A stretch of 64,000 bases of DNA. Source: Candidatus Coxiella mudrowiae (lineage in GTDB: Bacteria; Pseudomonadota; Gammaproteobacteria; Coxiellales; Coxiellaceae). Position 1 is the stretch's first letter; each line of letters starts with the position of its first letter. A program made the position numbers and the translations under genes. The stretch covers positions 1,426,001-1,490,000 of the forward strand of contig CP011126.1 in assembly GCA_001077715.1 (NCBI GenBank). Direction: 5' to 3'. Shown one piece after another: positions 1 through 8,931 of the stretch. Below the pieces are notes generated by a model. That model ran no database searches. It saw nothing but the letters and a program-made list of their open reading frames with translations, and was not told the DNA's origin.

Positions 1-1248
1 ACAAACAATTTCAGTCAAAGGCTCACCGGCGCGTTCGCGCAATTCTAAAAAATCAAATGCCGCCTGAAAAAAACGCTGGTTAGCAATCCGATAAATACGA
101 TTACGGCGTCGTCGTTCTAAATGATATTGCAACAGCCAAACAGAACGCATCATCGCTGTTAAACGACACGGAATGGTTAAGGTTTGTGTCTGGAAATAAA
201 GAGCTTGATTTATCCCATGATAAAGCGAAGAGAATAATCGCTTGTGCTTTTTAAAATACTGCTCCATTAATCCTTGGACCATAGGCCACAAGAAAATAGC
301 CAGCAAAAACCCTGGATTTAATGTTTGATTTTTATAATAGCGTTCATCAGTGGCTTTTAAGGCAAGTTCAATCAAACTTCGGTAATGCGAATTTCGATCT
401 TTTTCTAGAAAAGTAACCATTTTCGGAAATAACGCCTGTATATAATTAGTGCGCATTAATAATTGATAAGAACGGTATGCATAGCCTTTGAAAAAAAATT
501 TTAATAGTTCCGTAAATAAACGAGCGCTGGGCACATGATGTAAGAGGTTATGTAATCGGAGGAGTGGCTCTTCTGTATCTGGATGAATTTTGAAATTGAG
601 CTTTGCTGCTAACCGCACAGCTCGCAATAATCGTACAGGATCCTCGTGGTATCGCTGAGTAGGATCACCTATTATGCGAATTAACCCTCTTCGCAAATCT
701 TCCATCCCACCCGTGAAATCCACTACCGAAAAATTAGTAATGTCGTAATAGAGCGCATTTACGGTGAAATCTCGTCGCCATGCATCTTCTTTGATTGTTC
801 CATAAGTATTGTCATCAACCAACATAAGTGGTTTGGCTGCTTTGCTCTCATCTCTTTCATCCAAGGATTCTTCCTTTAAATATTCTTCTGCATTAGCACG
901 AAAAGTGGATACCTCAATAATTTCGCTGGAGAAAAAAACGTGCACTAGACGAAACCGCCGCCCAATAAGGCGGCTATTTCTAAAGAGTTTTCGGATTTCA
1001 AGCGGACGAGCATTAGTAACAATGTCGAAATCTTTGGGATGAAGGCCCAACAACATATCTCGTACCCCCCCCCCAACAAGAAAAGCTTCATAGCCGGCTT
1101 TACTCAATCGATAAAGCACCTTCATAGCATTAAGACTAATATTATCACTTGAGATCGAATGGTTTTTACGCTTAATGATATGGGATCGATCTTTTTTCCC
1201 GCCTCGAAATAAACGTCCAAGGCCATCCCAACGAGTTGGTTTAAACAT
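1..1248 (-). CDS. pcnB: Poly(A) polymerase I (partial, runs off left edge)
   Basis: Adds poly(A) tails to RNA 3' ends to promote decay; belongs to the class II nucleotidyltransferase family shared with CCA-adding enzymes. I read 416 codons without a stop from ATG 1248 to base 1, so the C-terminus lies outside the window. Visible are the nucleotide-binding motif LVGGGVRD (residues about 66-73), the acidic pair in PKDFDIVT just after it, the RRDFTVNALYYD motif and the GDPTQRYHEDPVRLLRA segment typical of PcnB. The start follows an AGGAG ribosome binding site by five bases. The GGG motif is encoded by a run of ten G (1065-1074). A tRNA-dedicated CCA enzyme is the alternative, but the basic N-terminal extension (GRLFRGGKKDRSH) favours PcnB. 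Confidence 0.93.
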   Translation of the reverse strand, partial: MFKPTRWDGLGRLFRGGKKDRSHIIKRKNHSISSDNISLNAMKVLYRLSKAGYEAFLVGGGVRDMLLGLHPKDFDIVTNARPLEIRKLFRNSRLIGRRFRLVHVFFSSEIIEVSTFRANAEEYLKEESLDERDESKAAKPLMLVDDNTYGTIKEDAWRRDFTVNALYYDITNFSVVDFTGGMEDLRRGLIRIIGDPTQRYHEDPVRLLRAVRLAAKLNFKIHPDTEEPLLRLHNLLHHVPSARLFTELLKFFFKGYAYRSYQLLMRTNYIQALFPKMVTFLEKDRNSHYRSLIELALKATDERYYKNQTLNPGFLLAIFLWPMVQGLMEQYFKKHKRLFSSLYHGINQALYFQTQTLTIPCRLTAMMRSVWLLQYHLERRRRNRIYRIANQRFFQAAFDFLELRERAGEPLTEIVC

Positions 1249-1317
1249 GAACTCCTGCCATCGATTGCACTCTTTATGTTAGAGCCTATAATAGGCCGGT
1301 TCATTTTATGTCATCCC

Positions 1318-1390
1318 GCTCCCTTCGTCTAGAGGCCTAGGACACCGCCCTCTCACGGCGAGAACACGGGTTCGAATCCCGTAGGGAGCG
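1318..1390 (+). tRNA. tRNA-Glu (CTC anticodon), possibly degenerate
   Basis: A cloverleaf can be drawn: acceptor GCTCCCT/AGGGAGC, D arm GTCTAGAGGCCTAGGAC, anticodon loop CTCTCAC, T arm ACGGG-TTCGAAT-CCCGT, four-base variable loop. The sequence is very close to the usual gammaproteobacterial tRNA-Glu(UUC), but the anticodon reads CTC, the outermost anticodon-stem pair (27-43) is C-A instead of C-G, and the bases after discriminator G1390 read CTA where CCA would be expected. It may be a real tRNA-Glu(CUC) or a decaying copy. It lies between the divergent pcnB and the downstream regulator, with no terminator evident. Confidence 0.85.
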
Positions 1391-1453
1391 CTATTTTAAT
1401 CAATGAATTATACTTCCCTACCGCGGGTAATATGAAATTTACCTAAGTTTTTC

Positions 1454-1735
1454 CTAATAGGCTGGTAAAAATTTCGCGCCAATAGAATCAAGATTAATTA
1501 TGCAGCTTTTCTCTTGTCCGTTAATGACCAAGCGAGGTTTCATTTTTAAAAATGTACAAATATGTGCCACAGAGGCGAGCGTTAAGTTGGCCTCACCGCT
1601 TTGAATTTTAGAGGCTTGTGTTGGACTGATATTTAAACGGCGCATTAATTTATTAAACCCGATTTCTTCATCGGCCATGTAATCGGCCATGTATTTGGCA
1701 ACAGCCTTGGAGACAGCTTCTTGTAGGGATTCCAA
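1454..1735 (-). CDS. XRE-family helix-turn-helix regulator (antitoxin-like)
   Basis: A 93-residue protein with a Cro/CI-type helix-turn-helix at about residues 25-68 (NKLMRRLNISPTQASKIQSGEANLTLASVAHI). Its size and layout resemble HigA/NadS-like antitoxins that bind their own promoter. No toxin gene is recognisable upstream, so it may be an orphan. Residues 16-22 contain a tandem MAD-YMAD created by a 12-bp in-frame duplication (1671-1694), an oddity not expected in the family. A 25-bp tandem duplication lies 36 bp upstream of the start and may have doubled an operator or promoter element. Whether it is still functional is unclear. Confidence 0.7.
   Translation of the reverse strand: MESLQEAVSKAVAKYMADYMADEEIGFNKLMRRLNISPTQASKIQSGEANLTLASVAHICTFLKMKPRLVINGQEKSCIINLDSIGAKFLPAY
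1671..1694. repeat. 12-bp tandem duplication inside the XRE gene
   Basis: The unit TCGGCCATGTAA/T occurs twice in a row. It adds four codons in frame, so the gene stays open. It belongs to the set of short tandem duplications seen across this window. Confidence 0.8.
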
Positions 1736-1770
1736 GAATTCTGCCTCCAGTCTGGCTATTATTCTTTCAA

Positions 1771-1820
1771 TCTCTGCTATAATGTAATTAGATTATCTCT
1801 GCTATAATGTAATTAGATTA
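1771..1820. repeat. 25-bp tandem duplication upstream of the XRE gene
   Basis: Two perfect 25-bp copies (1771-1795 and 1796-1820), each containing TATAATG and TAATTAGATTA. The block sits in the likely control region of the minus-strand regulator and duplicates a possible -10 element facing right. No coding function is seen. Confidence 0.9.
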
Positions 1821-2610
1821 AATTATTAAGTAATAAACCATAATATACTGCAATAAACAGTAATGATTGGGGCTGCGAAGAGTAACAAAGCTAATACAAT
1901 GGCCTCCTGAAAAGGTACTGTACCCTACTGACGAAGGCAACAAGAGCCTTTCAATTTACATGGCCTAGTCCAAAATATCACTCTGAATTGTTCGAGATAT
2001 AGCGAAACACTATAAGCTACACGAACGAAAATTATTTTGTTACTGTGTTAACCCTTTAGATAGTTATTTACACAAGCAAACAGAACTTGAAATTTTTGGA
2101 TAGGTTACCACATAAATAAAAAATCGTTTTAGGCTCCTAGAGTTCCTGAGAAATTTTATAGGCTTATCCTTTCTATTTCTATCATCACTAGTCATGTGGT
2201 CGTGAGGAAAAGAGGTAAAATTTCGTTTTTTTCTTTTTCTTATTGTATTGTTAAGTACGTGACTTACTGGATTTACATTCTAGAATGTAATAATGGAGCC
2301 TATTACACGGGGGGTATACGACCGATCTAAAACGGCGCTACGAGGAGCACTTAGCCGGTTCTGCTAAATGCAAATACACAAGAAGCTTTAAACCATTGCA
2401 TATCTTAACAGTGCTAGGAGATGCTTGGTGAGAAAACAACAGTATTTCAAGGTGAAAAATATATTAAAAAATGAACAAAAAGGAAAAACAGTGTTTAATT
2501 CAAAATCCAGAAATGCTCACAAATAAATTCGATTGTAAACCAGTCCCCCCCTCTCTCTCTCCCCTCTCTAAAAAACTACCACATAGCTACTAGCAAAGGT
2601 TTGTTGTAAA
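1821..2610. other. Non-coding, probably decayed stretch
   Basis: About 790 bp without a supportable gene. Short translatable pieces occur on both strands (for example a hydrophobic run on the minus strand near 1850-1910), but stops break all of them and no family could be recognised. It includes a perfect 18-bp palindrome at 2273-2290 and a C/T-rich low-complexity run near 2543-2570. It most likely represents erased genes. Confidence 0.6.
2273..2290. repeat. Perfect 18-bp palindrome
   Basis: TTACATTCTAGAATGTAA reads the same on both strands. It could be an operator for a dimeric regulator or a chance relic; nothing nearby depends on it. Confidence 0.6.
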
Positions 2611-3388
2611 TTAAAAGTGCTTTCTTAAGCAAAAATGATTCCCACTCCTATATAATCGAACGGGTTTTAATTGTCCTTTAAAAGGTTGATGAAGCAAACG
2701 CTTAAAAAGATCAAAAGAGACCATAGAAACAACTAACTCCGCTTTGGTAATGTTAAAATCATTAAATTTGATTTTAACAAATTGTTTGTGAATAATCCGA
2801 TGGGGATGCTTAGATAATCGCTGCTTGAGATCTCGGCAAAGATTCATGAGCTCTTTTTCACAGCTGTCTAGAGTTGGCATATCCTGTGAGAAGGTATGTT
2901 CTACACTAATCAACTTCCTAAGACAATTAGGTTCTACCTTGTGCTTATCAACCCAACGACATCAGTTATAGAGAGTAGCTCCAAAGCTGCCAAAATGCTC
3001 TACCAAGGTTTCGAGTGGAAGTGCTTGTAAGTCTAAGCAGGTATGAAGATTCAGGGACCTTATCTTTTGTACTGTTGACCTTCCCTACTACCCATATCTT
3101 TTCAACAGGGAGTAGTTTAACGAATCCTCAACTCCTGCTGGGGAAATTATTTTTAAAGCATTCGGCTTTTGTTCGATGTTCACAGGCAAAAAAATTAACT
3201 GGGGCAAAGTTTCTTTGATTTAATAAGAAGGCATTGCTGATCGAATACCGTAATTGCCTGGCAATGTAATTTGCCGTGCAAACCACTCTTCGCGAATGAA
3301 GCGGCCCGCCTACTGCAATAGGTTTATGACGTAAAGCTGGATTATCCCGCATCTTGATGGCCGCATAAAAGCAATCCATATCTACGTG
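2611..3388 (-). pseudogene. dinB: DNA polymerase IV, disrupted
   Basis: Y-family translesion polymerase, broken. The N-terminal piece ([20 protein letters not shown], then GG...[11 protein letters not shown]; about 3388-3128) and the thumb and little-finger piece (ETLVEHFGSFGATLYN, then LRKLISVEHTF through RLYRSGNHF; about 3020-2611) lie in the right order on the minus strand. An in-frame TGA interrupts the little-finger boundary near 2955. Most of the palm with the SLDEAYLD catalytic motif is missing, since only about 780 bp remain of an expected 1050. No functional polymerase can be made. Its loss removes one translesion route, relevant to the mutation pattern of this genome. Confidence 0.88.
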
Positions 3389-3553
3389 ACTACGTGAATA
3401 ATTTCACAAATCTTTCTGAGAGTTGTGTACTCATCATCGGTATAAGCGCCAACATGCTTTGCTTTTAAAAAATCTTGTCGATTAGGCTAGTGTCGCATAT
3501 TTTGATTTTACTTAATTATCGAATACACTTTTATCATAACTCGAGGGTTTATA

Positions 3554-4405
3554 ATGAGTGATCTTCTTAATTTACTGATGTGTAAACCCCAGCATTTTGG
3601 AGTTAAGTACGTGATCAACCCCTGGATGGTGGATCACATTCACGGAGTAGATAAGAATCTAGCGAGTCAACAATGGCAAGCTTTTTAGGATCATTTAAAC
3701 CCGGTATACCAAAATTAAGCTGATAAACCCACAGCCCCATCTGCCTAATTTTTTTTACGGCTAATGCAGGTCTTGTTCACAATACTATTTATTCTAAGCC
3801 ATTTTCATCATAAAGAACGTCAAGGAGAAGAAAGCCATTTTAAACAGTGGTTTCAAAGTAAGGGTTACACCATTTGTATACTACTTGTATACTACTTGTA
3901 TACTACCTAAATCCATTTATTTTGAAGGGGAGGGCGACGGATTGTTTCAGCCTGATTTTCCTTATTTTTGGATGGGCTATAACATCCGTTCCGATTTACA
4001 GGCTTGCGAATATTTGGAAACTTATCTTTCCATGTTAGTTATTCCGCTGAAATTAATTGATAAAAAATTTTATCATTTAGATACTTGTTTTTGGCCTTTA
4101 CTTGATGGCGCTGTTATGTACTATCCTGCGGCTTTCAATGCAAATTCTTTACAACTCATCGAAAATAACCTAGCTAAAAATAAAAGATTGATCGTTGAGT
4201 AAGATGATGCTTACCATTCAGCCTACAACGCAGTTGTTATTAAAACAGATAAAATTCCTAATAAAAAGCTGTTATTTTTATGAATGCAGCCAGCTCTGAT
4301 TTAAAATCAAAATTAAATCAATGGGGCTATAAAGTAATTATTCAATGCGTTTCAGAATTTAAAAAATCTGATGGCACAAATAAATGTTTAGTACTTAATA
4401 TTTAA
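3554..4405 (+). pseudogene. Dimethylarginine dimethylaminohydrolase/amidinotransferase-like gene, disrupted
   Basis: Conceptual repair gives one protein of about 280 residues with features of the guanidino-group-modifying superfamily: MCKPQHFGVKYVINPWM at the start, an ILPKSIYFEGEGDGLF segment holding the acidic substrate-binding residues, then HLDTCFWPLLDGAVMYYP with the catalytic His, and a C-terminus near KSDGTNKCL. The frame is broken by stops near 3687 and 3719, an indel near a T8 run (about 3751), a triplicated 11-bp unit at 3874-3906, and a further shift after 4200. The longest open piece is 3885-4202. ATG 3554 and TAA 4405 are inferred ends. Related intact enzymes hydrolyse methylated arginine or arginine. 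Confidence 0.8.
3874..3906. repeat. 11-bp unit in three tandem copies
   Basis: TTGTATACTAC occurs three times without a gap. Deleting two copies (22 bp) restores a continuous reading frame TICILPKS across the site in the hydrolase-like pseudogene, so this expansion is itself an inactivating mutation. Confidence 0.92.
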
Positions 4406-4416
4406 GGGGTAATAGA

Positions 4417-5808
4417 ATGAAATTCAATTTCAAGCGGATTATTCAATTTGAACTTAACGAGGTTTCAAAAATAGCCGTAGACACCCTCATTGCTAAAGGA
4501 AAACTTCCTCACTTTAAGCAAATTAATGAACAATGGACTTACTTAGAAACAACCAGCGAATACACTTATGAGCTTCTGGAACCTTGGATTCAATGGATTA
4601 CAGCACATACAGGAAAAACATTTGCCGAACATCAAATTTTCCATTTAAGTGATGCTGTTCATTTAAAACATCCTCAAATTTGGGAAACCTTAAGTGCTCA
4701 GGGAATTGAGTCTGGTATTGTCGGTAGCATGAACGCATTGCGTGGCGAAACGAAAGGAGGCTTCTTTTTTCCTGATCCCTGGTCCAGGAAGGGAGCTACC
4801 CACCCCAAAAACATCCAACCTTTATGGGATTTAATTAGTAAAAAAGTGCAATCTCATGCCACCGCATCAATAACTTTCTCAGATTTATGGAAGAGTTTAA
4901 AAATTTGCCGTGCCTTTAAATTTCCTTTTTCTCTTTATCAACGCATTGCTTACCAATTAATTTCTGAAAAATTAGACCCTTTTATGCGATGGAAACTTCC
5001 AGGAATTTTTGATTTGTTTTTAACACAAATATTCAAATGGCTTCTAAGTGTTTCAAATTATAATTTTTACACCTTATTCCTTAACGCGTGTGCCCATTAT
5101 CAACATCATTACTGGCGTAACTTTCAACCTGAGCTGTTCAACGAAAAAATAAAATCGCCGGATTGCGAACCTCATCATGACCCCCTTACTTATGGATTAG
5201 AATTGTATGACAACATCATTGCATTAGCTTTAGAATTAGCTAAAGATCCCGAAACTCTGGTGCTAATTGTTACAGGACTTTCTCAAGTTCCTTTTACGGA
5301 AAAAGAAAATGAAGGCGGTATGAATTATTACCGTCTTTACGATCATAAAGCATTATTGAAGAAATTATGGCTAAATAATTATCGTGTGGTCCCCTTGATG
5401 AGTCGAGATTGGCAAATTGAAGCAAAGATGCAATCGGAACTCGATCAAGCAAAAATTCGATTGTCCCACTTATCCGTTAATAACCACCCATTATTTCGCA
5501 TTACCCAAAATACACCTTACTCATTATTTATAGAAACCGCTTTTACTAAAGGTATTCAAGAAGAAACTGAAATTAGGGATTTAAAAAAATCGATTGGGTT
5601 ATTCATTAATTACTTTCATAATATTGCAGTAAAATCAGGTCACCATCAAGGTATTGGTTCCATTTGGTCCTCCGCTAACCTGCCGTTTGATAAACCCCAA
5701 ATTCCTTTAACAACACTTTACCCTTTTACTTTAGAAACACTGGGAGTTACATCAAGGGATAATGTAAATATTGTGCAACGCCGGAAAGAAACATTTGTAC
5801 CGCAATAG
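4417..5808 (+). CDS. AlkP-superfamily-like protein of unknown role
   Basis: An intact 463-residue protein starting at ATG 4417 after AAGGGGT. The N-terminus (RIIQFELNEVSKIAV, then AKGKLPHFKQI) has the layout of type I phosphodiesterase/nucleotide pyrophosphatase members of the alkaline phosphatase superfamily, where a first strand is followed by a helix and a 'LPNF..L'-type segment. The usual metal-binding Asp of the first strand is not evident, and the DHG motif is replaced by VTGLSQVPF, so catalytic activity is uncertain. No signal peptide is seen. It converges with the marC-like gene and overlaps its 3' end by 62 bp. I do not recognise a specific function. Confidence 0.72.
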   Translation: MKFNFKRIIQFELNEVSKIAVDTLIAKGKLPHFKQINEQWTYLETTSEYTYELLEPWIQWITAHTGKTFAEHQIFHLSDAVHLKHPQIWETLSAQGIESGIVGSMNALRGETKGGFFFPDPWSRKGATHPKNIQPLWDLISKKVQSHATASITFSDLWKSLKICRAFKFPFSLYQRIAYQLISEKLDPFMRWKLPGIFDLFLTQIFKWLLSVSNYNFYTLFLNACAHYQHHYWRNFQPELFNEKIKSPDCEPHHDPLTYGLELYDNIIALALELAKDPETLVLIVTGLSQVPFTEKENEGGMNYYRLYDHKALLKKLWLNNYRVVPLMSRDWQIEAKMQSELDQAKIRLSHLSVNNHPLFRITQNTPYSLFIETAFTKGIQEETEIRDLKKSIGLFINYFHNIAVKSGHHQGIGSIWSSANLPFDKPQIPLTTLYPFTLETLGVTSRDNVNIVQRRKETFVPQ

Positions 5809-6340
5809 TAGTTAATATCATTCCCATTAATCGTTCGATTGCCGTTAGGCCCCGTTTCCCCAAAATTTTCATCAAAAAAGGTGCAAATAACATAATTACT
5901 GTAAAAATTGCAGAGGCAATAAGTACGCCTAAAAACACTAACCAAAGATGATGGGGATATCGAGTAACAAACAATAACACCATTGCCATTGCTGATGGTC
6001 CAGCTGTTAAGGGCACAGCGAGGGGGACGATTAAGGGTTCTTCAAAGTCTTCTTTAGCTGTTTTTTGTTCCGATGGAAAAATCATTCGAAGAGCAATAAT
6101 AAAGAGAATAACTCCTCCAGCTATACTCAAGGCGGGAGTAGTAATATGTAATCCATGTAAGATATAACGCCCAAAGAAAACAAATAATGCCAAAATGAGA
6201 AAGGCAATTAGGGATTCTCGCAGAATAATTCGTGTTTGAGTTCGCGTGTCGTAATTTCGCAAGATAGCTAAAAATACAGGAATATTTCCCAGTGGGTCCA
6301 TCACTAGGATTAGTGTGATTGCAATCGTATAAAGCGTCAT
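5747..6340 (-). CDS. MarC/YhgN family integral membrane protein
   Basis: A 197-residue inner-membrane protein of the MarC (UPF0056) family, whose transport role is not settled. Six hydrophobic segments are visible. The family signature MDPLGNIPVFLAIL is at residues 14-27 and the second-half counterpart PLAVPLTAGPSAMAMV at about 106-121, the expected pseudo-twofold repeat. The start follows GGAGAG. Its 3' end overlaps the convergent AlkP-like gene. Length and motifs match the family, so it is probably functional. Confidence 0.9.
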   Translation of the reverse strand: MTLYTIAITLILVMDPLGNIPVFLAILRNYDTRTQTRIILRESLIAFLILALFVFFGRYILHGLHITTPALSIAGGVILFIIALRMIFPSEQKTAKEDFEEPLIVPLAVPLTAGPSAMAMVLLFVTRYPHHLWLVFLGVLIASAIFTVIMLFAPFLMKILGKRGLTAIERLMGMILTTIAVQMFLSGVAQYLHYPLM

Positions 6341-6425
6341 TTAAATTCTCTCCAACCCAAGCTTATGACTGAGGAGTATATCATTTTCGCACAAGGGAAA
6401 TTCAGACACAGATAATTGCTAAATT

Positions 6426-7574
6426 TTAAAAGACGGCCGGCAATTGTTGCGTAAGCAACATTCTCTCCTTAACGCAATCCCCTGACAAGGCAAATCCAAG
6501 CAATTTACCCTCTCGGTTGTAAAATAAAGCTTTCTGATGGTTCCCCTCCCCCCAATATTGCCATTCACCTTCTATCGTTTCGGGAGGGGGATAAGTGGCA
6601 AGGGCACAAGCAGGTGTTTTGATTATGATGGGCATAGGCGGATATTGCACAGGGTGCTTATCACCCATCAGATGACGAGCAAGAGCTCGGGCACACTGTA
6701 AGAGTGGCGCCACATATTGACGTACCTCACCAGCCACTTCGGCACAATCACCGAGGGCATAAATATTCTCGATACTCGTTTTTAGGTAACGATCTACCAC
6801 TATACCCCAATTTCGCTTAAGGTTAAGCGTTTCCGCTAGATCGCATTGGGGCCTGATCCCGATTGCCGAAAGAACTCCATCAGCATGGATGGTATTCTCA
6901 TCCCCCAACGCAATTCGATAATCATTTCCATCAGAACTAACGACTGTAGCTGCTTTATTTAAATGCCAATTTACGCCCTTGTCCGCAAGAGACTTCTGCA
7001 AAGCGACTCCTACACGTTCGGGCACCAGTTTGGATAAAGGATAAGGATCTGGCGATATTACCTCAACGTGATAACCCACGTTAATTAAATCGTTAGCGAA
7101 TTCGCAACCCACTAAACCTGCTCCCAGAATGACAAGAGATTTTTTGTCTTCTATCCATGCACGAAATCTTTCATAGGCATCCAGATCATTTATGGCAGTT
7201 ACAGCGGAAAGGCCATCACCCTGTAAGGTCGGCGTTACCGTCTTGGAACCACAAGCCATAATGAGCTTTTGGTAAGCGATCTTTTCTCGGCGAATTTGAA
7301 TCACTTGCGAAGAAGGATCAATAGCTTCCACCAGCATATGAGTGTGAATTCGGGCTTGCAATTGCGAGCTCATTTCATTTGCAGAGTACACTGCTAATTG
7401 AGCAACCAATTTTTTATTAGTTAAGGCTGTTGATAATAACGGTTTGGAGTAAAAAGCACCGTCGTTGGCGGTAATAATTTCCAAGGGTGTTGTCGTGTCC
7501 AATTTACGAAATTCTTTCGCAAAGAGGTAACCTGCCAACCCACTACCGATAATAACTACTGGTTGCTTCTTCAT
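6426..7574 (-). CDS. FAD-dependent NAD(P)H oxidoreductase, rubredoxin reductase-like
   Basis: A 382-residue flavoprotein of the pyridine nucleotide-disulfide oxidoreductase fold. The FAD dinucleotide motif [17 protein letters not shown] is at the N-terminus, the NAD motif [17 protein letters not shown] is in the middle, and the second FAD motif [10 protein letters not shown] is near two thirds. No redox-active CxxxxC is present, which fits rubredoxin or ferredoxin reductases rather than disulfide reductases. I chose ATG 7574; an in-frame TTG at 7604 would add ten unrelated residues. The gene overlaps the 3' end of the hemE pseudogene, suggesting an ancestral operon. No rubredoxin gene is present in this window. 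Confidence 0.85.
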   Translation of the reverse strand: MKKQPVVIIGSGLAGYLFAKEFRKLDTTTPLEIITANDGAFYSKPLLSTALTNKKLVAQLAVYSANEMSSQLQARIHTHMLVEAIDPSSQVIQIRREKIAYQKLIMACGSKTVTPTLQGDGLSAVTAINDLDAYERFRAWIEDKKSLVILGAGLVGCEFANDLINVGYHVEVISPDPYPLSKLVPERVGVALQKSLADKGVNWHLNKAATVVSSDGNDYRIALGDENTIHADGVLSAIGIRPQCDLAETLNLKRNWGIVVDRYLKTSIENIYALGDCAEVAGEVRQYVAPLLQCARALARHLMGDKHPVQYPPMPIIIKTPACALATYPPPETIEGEWQYWGEGNHQKALFYNREGKLLGFALSGDCVKERMLLTQQLPAVF

Positions 7575-8620
7575 TTTTAATATTAAAATTTTGAACAGCC
7601 TCAATCATCGCGGATACATTTTCTACAGGTATAGTCGGATCAATTCCATGTCCTAAATTAAATACGTGACCCGAACCCTTTCCATAAGTCTTTAAAATCT
7701 CGGTCACAGCGATGACAACCATCTTTGGATTAGATAATAAAAATTGCGGAATCTAAATTACCTTGCAAAGCTACTCGATCTCCTATGCGCGAACGCGCTT
7801 GTGCGATACCAATTGTCCAATCCAATCCAATCGCATCCGCTTGTTGTAATTTTTTCTAACCATTGTCCGCCATTTTTGGTGAAAAAGATCAGAGGGATTC
7901 TCCGTTCTTCCTTTTCCCACATCACTTCGACAGCAATTTGCGATAAATAATTTAATGAAAATTGTTCATAGGCTGTTGATGTTAATAACCCACCCCAGGT
8001 ATCAAATATCATCAAAGCGTCGATGCCCGCTCGAATCTGGGCGTTCAAATAATTTATCGTCAACGAAGTTAATTTTTGCAATAACCTATGTAAGAACTTA
8101 GGATTTTGATAAACTATGGCTCTTGCAATTAAAAATGCTTTACTACTCTGCCCTTCAATCATATAGCAAGCCAAATGTCCAAGGACTTCCAGCAAATCTA
8201 ATCAAAGGAACTTGTCGAACCAAGGCTTTAATGACAAGGTTAATCGTCTCGAAAACGTAGGAAAGTGCTTCTTCCACATCCGGATCTCTTAGCCGTTCAA
8301 GGTGTTCCATCGTTCGGATAGGATTAAGAATGACAGGTCCTACAGAGGGTTCAATTTGCAAATCAACTCCCATCGCGTCGGGAATGGTTAAAATATCGCT
8401 AAAAATGATCGCAGCATCCAAAGAAAAGCGTTCTAGCGGTTGCAAGGTTACTTCACAAGCCAATTCCGGGGTCTTACAGAAAGCCATAAAATTACGCGCT
8501 TTCTCACGCAATCGTTGATATTCTGGCAAACACCCTCCTACTTCGCACATCAACCACACTGGCGTTCCGGTCTACAGGCTGTCGCAGCAACACTCTGATA
8601 AAACGATCGTTTTTAATCAT
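7543..8620 (-). pseudogene. hemE: Uroporphyrinogen decarboxylase, disrupted
   Basis: Heme-pathway enzyme converting uroporphyrinogen III to coproporphyrinogen III, now broken. From ATG 8620 the N-terminus [18 protein letters not shown] is normal, then one extra A shifts the frame before the conserved VWLM segment. A second break lies near 8165-8200, another near 7835-7855, and an extra T near 7745 creates a stop; the last segment reads [21 protein letters not shown]. In the remaining first domain the strictly conserved arginines of the 'MRQAGRYLPEYR' active-site motif have become Cys and Gly ([12 protein letters not shown]), so even a repaired frame would be impaired. It overlaps the following flavoprotein gene. 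Confidence 0.92.
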
Positions 8621-8752
8621 TGACATAGAGTGTGGTATTGTACACGAATTCACTGCCCCACGCAGCTTCTAAAAAACTTCACAGCTAAACTTACGCATGG
8701 AAAATTCGCCTCTAATCATTCGTGAACTGGTACAAGGGGAGCAAACGCGTTA

Positions 8753-8886
8753 GAAAGAAAGGGTACGCCAATTGGCAATAATGATTTAGGTTGCCGCTCA
8801 CGCATTATCTCTGGAAGTCACACTAATTACCAACAATGAGAAAGAATTTGGTCGCATTCCTGGCTTAGCTATTGAAAAATTGGTGT
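8753..8886 (+). pseudogene. VapC-type PIN-domain toxin, C-terminal remnant
   Basis: Two frame-shifted pieces give the end of a VapC ribonuclease: ERKGTPIGNNDL in one frame, then VAAHALSLEVTLITNN and EKEFGRIPGLAIE in another. These carry the conserved NDL..AAHAL and TNN..EF.R.PGL motifs, with the Asp residues that bind metal in PIN domains. The N-terminal two thirds are gone and no vapB partner is seen. It is a dead toxin-antitoxin relic between hemE and uvrA. Confidence 0.72.
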
Positions 8887-8931
8887 TCTTTCTAGTGATC
8901 GTATTTAATTTCCACCACTACTTTCCCGCGT

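Noticed and set aside
1771-1820. Possible CRISPR repeat
   Set aside because: Only two copies with no spacer between them; a tandem duplication explains it.
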